Shown here piece after piece: positions 4,979 to 7,875 of a stretch of 7,875 nucleotides of DNA; the stretch's first letter is position 1, and every line of letters begins with the position of its first letter. The notes below the pieces were generated by a model. The model saw nothing but the letters and a program-made list of their open reading frames with translations. It did not search any database and was not told the origin of the DNA. The DNA lies in NCBI GenBank assembly GCA_051011135.1, contig JBPCUO010000040.1:1-7875 (forward strand), given 5' to 3'. Source of the DNA: JACOND01 sp051011135. GTDB taxonomy: Bacteria > Bdellovibrionota > Bdellovibrionia > Bdellovibrionales > UBA1609. Both the position numbers and the translations under genes were made by a program.

Positions 4979-5856
4979 TATTGAATGCGGATATTATTCA
5001 AAAGTTTTTTATTAATAAATATAGGGGTTTTTGAAACCTCTTTTTTAAGCCAACTTTGAAAAAGTGCTTTTTTTGCTGTTTTTGTCATTGTTTCTATAAT
5101 TTCTTTTTGAACTTGAGAGAATCTTTTTTGCCGAGAAGCTCGTTTTTTTATAACTTTAAAAATATGAAATCCATAGTCGCTTTTTAAAACAGGGGTAATG
5201 GATTTGGTTTTTGTTTTACAAGCTCGATCAAAAACCCGCAACCCACCTCGGTAGACCCACCCGACATCCGCCTTTTTAGAATGTAAAAACTTAAGTTTTT
5301 CAAAAGATTCTCCTCGCTCTAATTGTAAAGAGATATCTTTAGCGAGGCCCTTTGAAGAAACAAGAATTTGTTCCAAAAAACAAGAAGCTGGAACTTTAAA
5401 TTTTTTTTTGTTTTTGGAGTAATATTTTTTTTGTTGGGATAAGGGAGGGGATTGGGTTTTTTTAGAGAGATGCTCGAGGAGGGCTTGATAAAGAGCGACT
5501 TCTTTTTGGTGATTTTTAAGATCTTGCAGTGAGAAACTTTGTCCATAAAAATTTTTAGACGCCGGAGAGGGAGTTGGGTTTTTGTAAGGCTTAATTCCCT
5601 TTGTTCTTGCCCATTCTTCAACTAAAGTGTTTAAAATTAATTCTTTAGTAAGAGATTCTTTAATTTTCTCGAGGCTTTCAAGACTGTTTTTTTCGAGATG
5701 GGAAATGTTATTAACACGAAGCTGTAAAAGATTTTTATAAGAGCTAAGATTCCAAACCTTAGAGGCGACTGTTAATACCGGCGCATCTTGTGGTTTTTTT
5801 GTACAAAAAACCAGGGATACAAAGATTAGAAGACAAAGCCCCCTAAGGTGAGCCAT
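4969..5856 (-). CDS. PpiC/parvulin-type probable lipoprotein chaperone
   Basis: This 295-residue exported protein has a short hydrophobic N-terminus ending LVFC, so Cys18 is a likely lipid-attachment site; Phe at -1 is atypical of a lipobox. A helical arm region (about 45-130) precedes a parvulin-type rotamase domain at about 153-238. That domain shows FLEQILVSSKG, LERGESFEKL, DVGWVYRGGL and SDYGFHIFKV. The last keeps the canonical histidine (His231), whereas the HILV position reads QILV. A basic helix and the strand PIFINKKLLNN end the protein. The plan matches PrsA/SurA/PpiD-type chaperones that bind unfolded envelope proteins; anchoring would probably be at a membrane facing the periplasm. 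The gene starts two bases after the stop of the preceding gene without a clear Shine-Dalgarno, and ends six bases before the SurA-like gene. Confidence 0.75.
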   Translation of the reverse strand: MAHLRGLCLLIFVSLVFCTKKPQDAPVLTVASKVWNLSSYKNLLQLRVNNISHLEKNSLESLEKIKESLTKELILNTLVEEWARTKGIKPYKNPTPSPASKNFYGQSFSLQDLKNHQKEVALYQALLEHLSKKTQSPPLSQQKKYYSKNKKKFKVPASCFLEQILVSSKGLAKDISLQLERGESFEKLKFLHSKKADVGWVYRGGLRVFDRACKTKTKSITPVLKSDYGFHIFKVIKKRASRQKRFSQVQKEIIETMTKTAKKALFQSWLKKEVSKTPIFINKKLLNNIRIQYKK

Positions 5857-5858
5857 AG

Positions 5859-6737
5859 TTATTTTAAAGAGTTAATGAGGTTTTTATTTACAAAAGTAAT
5901 AGTAAATCTTTTCTTTAATCTATTCATATAAGCGTTTAAAGCTTTAGATTTTTTTTCTGCAAAGTAATTTTCTTTTAATGGCTTTTCATGAATAGACTTA
6001 TTATAAGGAATTCTTTGGTTCATCTTTACAATAATATAACCATCAGAAACTTTAATAGGTTTGCTGACGCTACCATTTTTCATTTTTTGAACCACTTTGT
6101 AAACTTGAGGAAGTATTGAAGATCGCGTTCGATTCCAATTTAAAAGACCGCCATATTTATCATCCGAAACCAAAGGAATCAATTCTGTAAAAGATTTTTT
6201 TGATGCTCGCACTTGCTTATAAATTTTTTGAGCTCGCGAAGAAGCTTCTTTTTTTTGAGCAGAGGTCGGGTTAATAGGGTGATAAATAGAAATATAATTA
6301 AAGTTATATTGAGAATCTTTTCTATAAAGATTTTTTAATTGATTATCTGATAAAGATGCTGCTGATTTTTCCAAGCCTCTTAAACTGGTTTTTAATTTTA
6401 ACTCCGCCAAAGCCTTATAAAGTTCTTGATGAAAACTTGCTTTTAAAAAAGGATTAGTGATCATTTTTTCTATTTTAGGACTAGAAACCAAAGATTTATC
6501 ATATAAAGCCACCTCTACACCGAGCTTAAAGCGTAGGAAGTCCTGAAAAAACTGATTAGGAGAAGGTGGATAATAAGGAGTTTGTTGTTTTGTTAAACCA
6601 TAAACCCATTTCAATTCTTTGAGTGTTATAGATTTTGTAACTGCAGAAGGCGAGTTTTTATATTTGTATTTAACAACAACCGCTTCCTGTTTTCCGAAAG
6701 AAATAAAGGGAAATAAAAGTATGAATAAAAACCGCAT
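5859..6737 (-). CDS. Periplasmic PpiC/parvulin-like protein
   Basis: This 292-residue protein begins with a signal peptide (MRFLFILLFPFISFG, about 1-15). A helical region follows, with FFQDFLRFKLGVEVALYDK (63-81) resembling the arm of SurA/PpiC chaperones. The parvulin-like domain spans about 144-240: YNFNYISIYHPI, a helix ending KKSFTELIPLVSDD, GGLLNWNRTR, and KVSDGYIIVKM at its end. Both canonical catalytic histidines are replaced (HILV reads YISI, GYHIIKV reads GYIIVKM), so isomerase activity is doubtful and a chaperone or scaffold role is more likely. The C-terminal strand FVNKNLINSL resembles FINKKLLNNI of the next gene. This is the first gene of its operon, with AAGGAGG five bases before the ATG and a candidate promoter upstream. 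I cannot assign a specific client protein. Confidence 0.72.
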   Translation of the reverse strand: MRFLFILLFPFISFGKQEAVVVKYKYKNSPSAVTKSITLKELKWVYGLTKQQTPYYPPSPNQFFQDFLRFKLGVEVALYDKSLVSSPKIEKMITNPFLKASFHQELYKALAELKLKTSLRGLEKSAASLSDNQLKNLYRKDSQYNFNYISIYHPINPTSAQKKEASSRAQKIYKQVRASKKSFTELIPLVSDDKYGGLLNWNRTRSSILPQVYKVVQKMKNGSVSKPIKVSDGYIIVKMNQRIPYNKSIHEKPLKENYFAEKKSKALNAYMNRLKKRFTITFVNKNLINSLK

Positions 6738-6742
6738 AAGAT

Positions 6743-6749
6743 CCTCCTT
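6743..6749 (-). promoter_or_regulatory. Perfect Shine-Dalgarno of the chaperone operon
   Basis: On the minus strand AAGGAGG precedes the ATG at 6737 by five bases. It is the strongest ribosome binding site on this strand and marks the first gene of the operon; downstream genes have weak sites or rely on overlap. Confidence 0.75.
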
Positions 6750-6758
6750 ACAAGCTAT

Positions 6759-6788
6759 AATCTAGCATATAAAAGAAAAAAGAAGCAA
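6759..6788 (-). promoter_or_regulatory. Candidate promoter of the chaperone-pdxA-mutase operon
   Basis: On the minus strand TTGCTT (6788-6783) is followed after 18 bases by TAGATT (6764-6759). TG one base before it gives an extended -10 element (TGCTAGATT). Match to the vegetative consensus is moderate, and the region is AT-rich, so chance is possible. It lies in the 98-base gap between etfA and the first chaperone gene, about 20 bases before the start codon. No strong terminator separates it from etfA, so read-through is also possible. Confidence 0.4.
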
Positions 6789-6835
6789 ACCCTCGATAGA
6801 AATTCTTAAAAAGGTCCTAAGAGCATGTGAATAAA

Positions 6836-7765
6836 TTAAAGAGATTCTAGGAGCTTTGGAAGAATAACAAAAAGATCCCCAACAAGACCATAAGAGCATT
6901 TTTTAAAGAAGGGGGCCTCAGGGTCTTTGTTAATAACTACAATGATTTTACTTTCTTGCATTCCTGCCAGATGTTGAATAGCCCCAGAAATTCCACAGGC
7001 AATATAAAGATTGGGCGAAACCGTTTTTCCAGTTTGTCCCACTTGGCGACTATAGGGCTGCCATCCAGCGTCAGTTACGGCTCTAGAAGCCCCGACTTCA
7101 GCGCCCAGCTTTTCTGCCAGATCTTCCAGAAGTTTGAAATTTTCAGGCTTCTCAAGCCCTCGCCCACCAGAAACAATAATAGTTGCTTCTGCTAGATCTT
7201 TAACTTGTTTTGCAGGCTGCTTAAACCCGATATGCTCCACGGGATTTTTAGGAAGAGAAGCCTGAAAAGCGATTGCCTTCCCACCCTCTTTAAAGCTGCC
7301 CCGCATTTGGTTGGCCTTGACCAACAAAAAAGCCGGGTTATTTTGAATTTTAAAGTGGCCCACAAGCTTGCCAGAAAAAAGAGATTTTAATACCTGCAAA
7401 CCGCCTTCTTCAAAAGAGAGCGTTTTAATTTCGTTGAGATAAGGGGCCCCTAACGAAGCTGCTACACAGGGAAAAAAATCTTTGGTTTTTAAAGACGCTG
7501 TAGAAAGAACCACTGAAAAATCATGTTGTTCAAGATATTTTTTTAAAACAAAGCTGCAGCCTACGGGGTTATAAGTTTTAAGAGACTCGTCAAAGAAGTA
7601 AGATTTTAAACATGCAGGATGAGGGGAGTTTTTAAAATCGTCAGGCTCTTCCCCTAGAGCAAATGCAGAAACTTCGTGTCCCTTTTCTTCCAAGTAGCCC
7701 ACAAGCTCGAGGTCGGGGCGGCTTAATCCCTGTTTAGAGCTGCCAATTACAACCAAAATTTTCAT
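6836..7765 (-). CDS. etfA: Electron transfer flavoprotein alpha subunit
   Basis: EtfA carries the FAD of the cytoplasmic EtfAB dimer, which takes electrons from acyl-CoA and other dehydrogenases and passes them to a membrane quinone oxidoreductase. The 309 residues match the family. The N-terminal domain (1 to about 185) begins MKILVVIGSSKQG. The C-terminal FAD domain is very well conserved: IIVSGGRGL (196-204), GASRAVTDAGW (225-235), RQVGQTGKTVSP (240-251), YIACGISGAIQHLAGM (254-269) and INKDPEAPFF (278-287). The start has AAGGA nine bases upstream and overlaps the etfB stop by four bases (ATGA). Parts of this gene are far richer in G and C than the chaperone genes downstream. Whether the complex is a simple carrier or takes part in bifurcation cannot be decided from this subunit alone. 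Confidence 0.96.
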   Translation of the reverse strand: MKILVVIGSSKQGLSRPDLELVGYLEEKGHEVSAFALGEEPDDFKNSPHPACLKSYFFDESLKTYNPVGCSFVLKKYLEQHDFSVVLSTASLKTKDFFPCVAASLGAPYLNEIKTLSFEEGGLQVLKSLFSGKLVGHFKIQNNPAFLLVKANQMRGSFKEGGKAIAFQASLPKNPVEHIGFKQPAKQVKDLAEATIIVSGGRGLEKPENFKLLEDLAEKLGAEVGASRAVTDAGWQPYSRQVGQTGKTVSPNLYIACGISGAIQHLAGMQESKIIVVINKDPEAPFFKKCSYGLVGDLFVILPKLLESL

Positions 7766-7875
7766 AAGATTTTTTCCTTGTCTCTAAGGTGATTAAGAAG
7801 CTCTTTAACTTGTTGACTTGGATCTCCTGTAAAAATTTTTGGCTCTGCTTTCTGGGGTGGAAGCTCAAGTTTTGT
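7762..7875 (-). CDS. etfB: Electron transfer flavoprotein beta subunit, 3' end (partial)
   Basis: Only the last 37 codons and TGA lie in the window; the gene continues beyond the right edge. The translation contains the EtfB C-terminal pattern: LELPP, then KIFTGDPSQQVKELLNHLRD and a final KEKIL. In the family this tail reaches over the alpha subunit and helps close the dimer. The stop (7762-7764) shares four bases with the etfA start, the usual etfBA arrangement, so the two subunits are probably made in a coupled way. Identification rests on this tail plus adjacency to etfA. Confidence 0.88.
   Translation of the reverse strand, partial: TKLELPPQKAEPKIFTGDPSQQVKELLNHLRDKEKIL

Noticed and set aside
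5319..5621. Alternative minus-strand frame of 100 residues within the lipoprotein gene
   Set aside because: The other frame carries a clear parvulin domain and signal sequence; this one is a lysine-rich shadow.
6804..6822. Short inverted repeat (TCTTA and TAAGA) after etfA as a terminator
   Set aside because: The stem is only five base pairs with a nine-base loop and no following T run, so it is too weak to call.
6956..7390. Two plus-strand open frames within etfA
   Set aside because: EtfA is strongly conserved across the same bases, leaving these as antisense shadows.
1..7875. Search for CRISPR, tRNA or rRNA, insertion sequences, toxin-antitoxin or phage genes
   Set aside because: Nearly all bases are covered by identified coding genes; no direct repeat array, clover-leaf, transposase motif or small paired genes were seen.

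Overview
The window (7,875 bases) carries ordinary housekeeping genes of an AT-rich, Gram-negative bacterium. The evidence for Gram-negative is a set of Sec-exported SurA/PpiC-type periplasmic chaperones, the SurA-PdxA gene adjacency known from Proteobacteria, and an ATP synthase cluster that stops after atpE. Low GC, lysine-rich proteins and the separated atpZ-I-B-E cluster would suit a deltaproteobacterial or Bdellovibrionota-like organism. That taxonomic guess is inference only (about 50% sure).

Layout, plus strand, 1-1738: the 3' end of a possible TPR-protein gene, then atpZ (TTG start), atpI, atpB (GTG start) and atpE. The genes overlap or nearly touch. They encode the assembly factors and the membrane-embedded a and c subunits of F1Fo-ATP synthase. 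No atpF or F1 genes follow. The cluster ends at a perfect 10-bp hairpin that also serves the convergent operon.

Layout, minus strand, 6788 down to 1737: an apparent five-gene operon with a candidate extended -10 promoter and a perfect Shine-Dalgarno. In transcription order it encodes a periplasmic PpiC-like protein, a probable PpiC-like lipoprotein, a SurA-like protein, a divergent PdxA (vitamin B6 synthesis) and a phosphomannomutase/phosphoglucomutase. The junctions are a 2-base gap, a 6-base gap, a 52-base overlap and a 4-base overlap, so translation is probably coupled throughout. The first three genes look like related members of one chaperone family that have lost canonical parvulin histidines to different degrees.

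Layout, minus strand, 7875 down to 6836: the 3' end of etfB and a complete etfA, overlapping by 4 bases. They encode the two subunits of electron transfer flavoprotein.

I found no mobile element, CRISPR array, RNA gene or defence system, and no convincing undescribed system. The most interesting points are the triple chaperone array with eroded catalytic residues, the PdxA with changed substrate-binding positions, the SurA/PdxA 52-base overlap, and the mixed sodium/proton signature of the c subunit.
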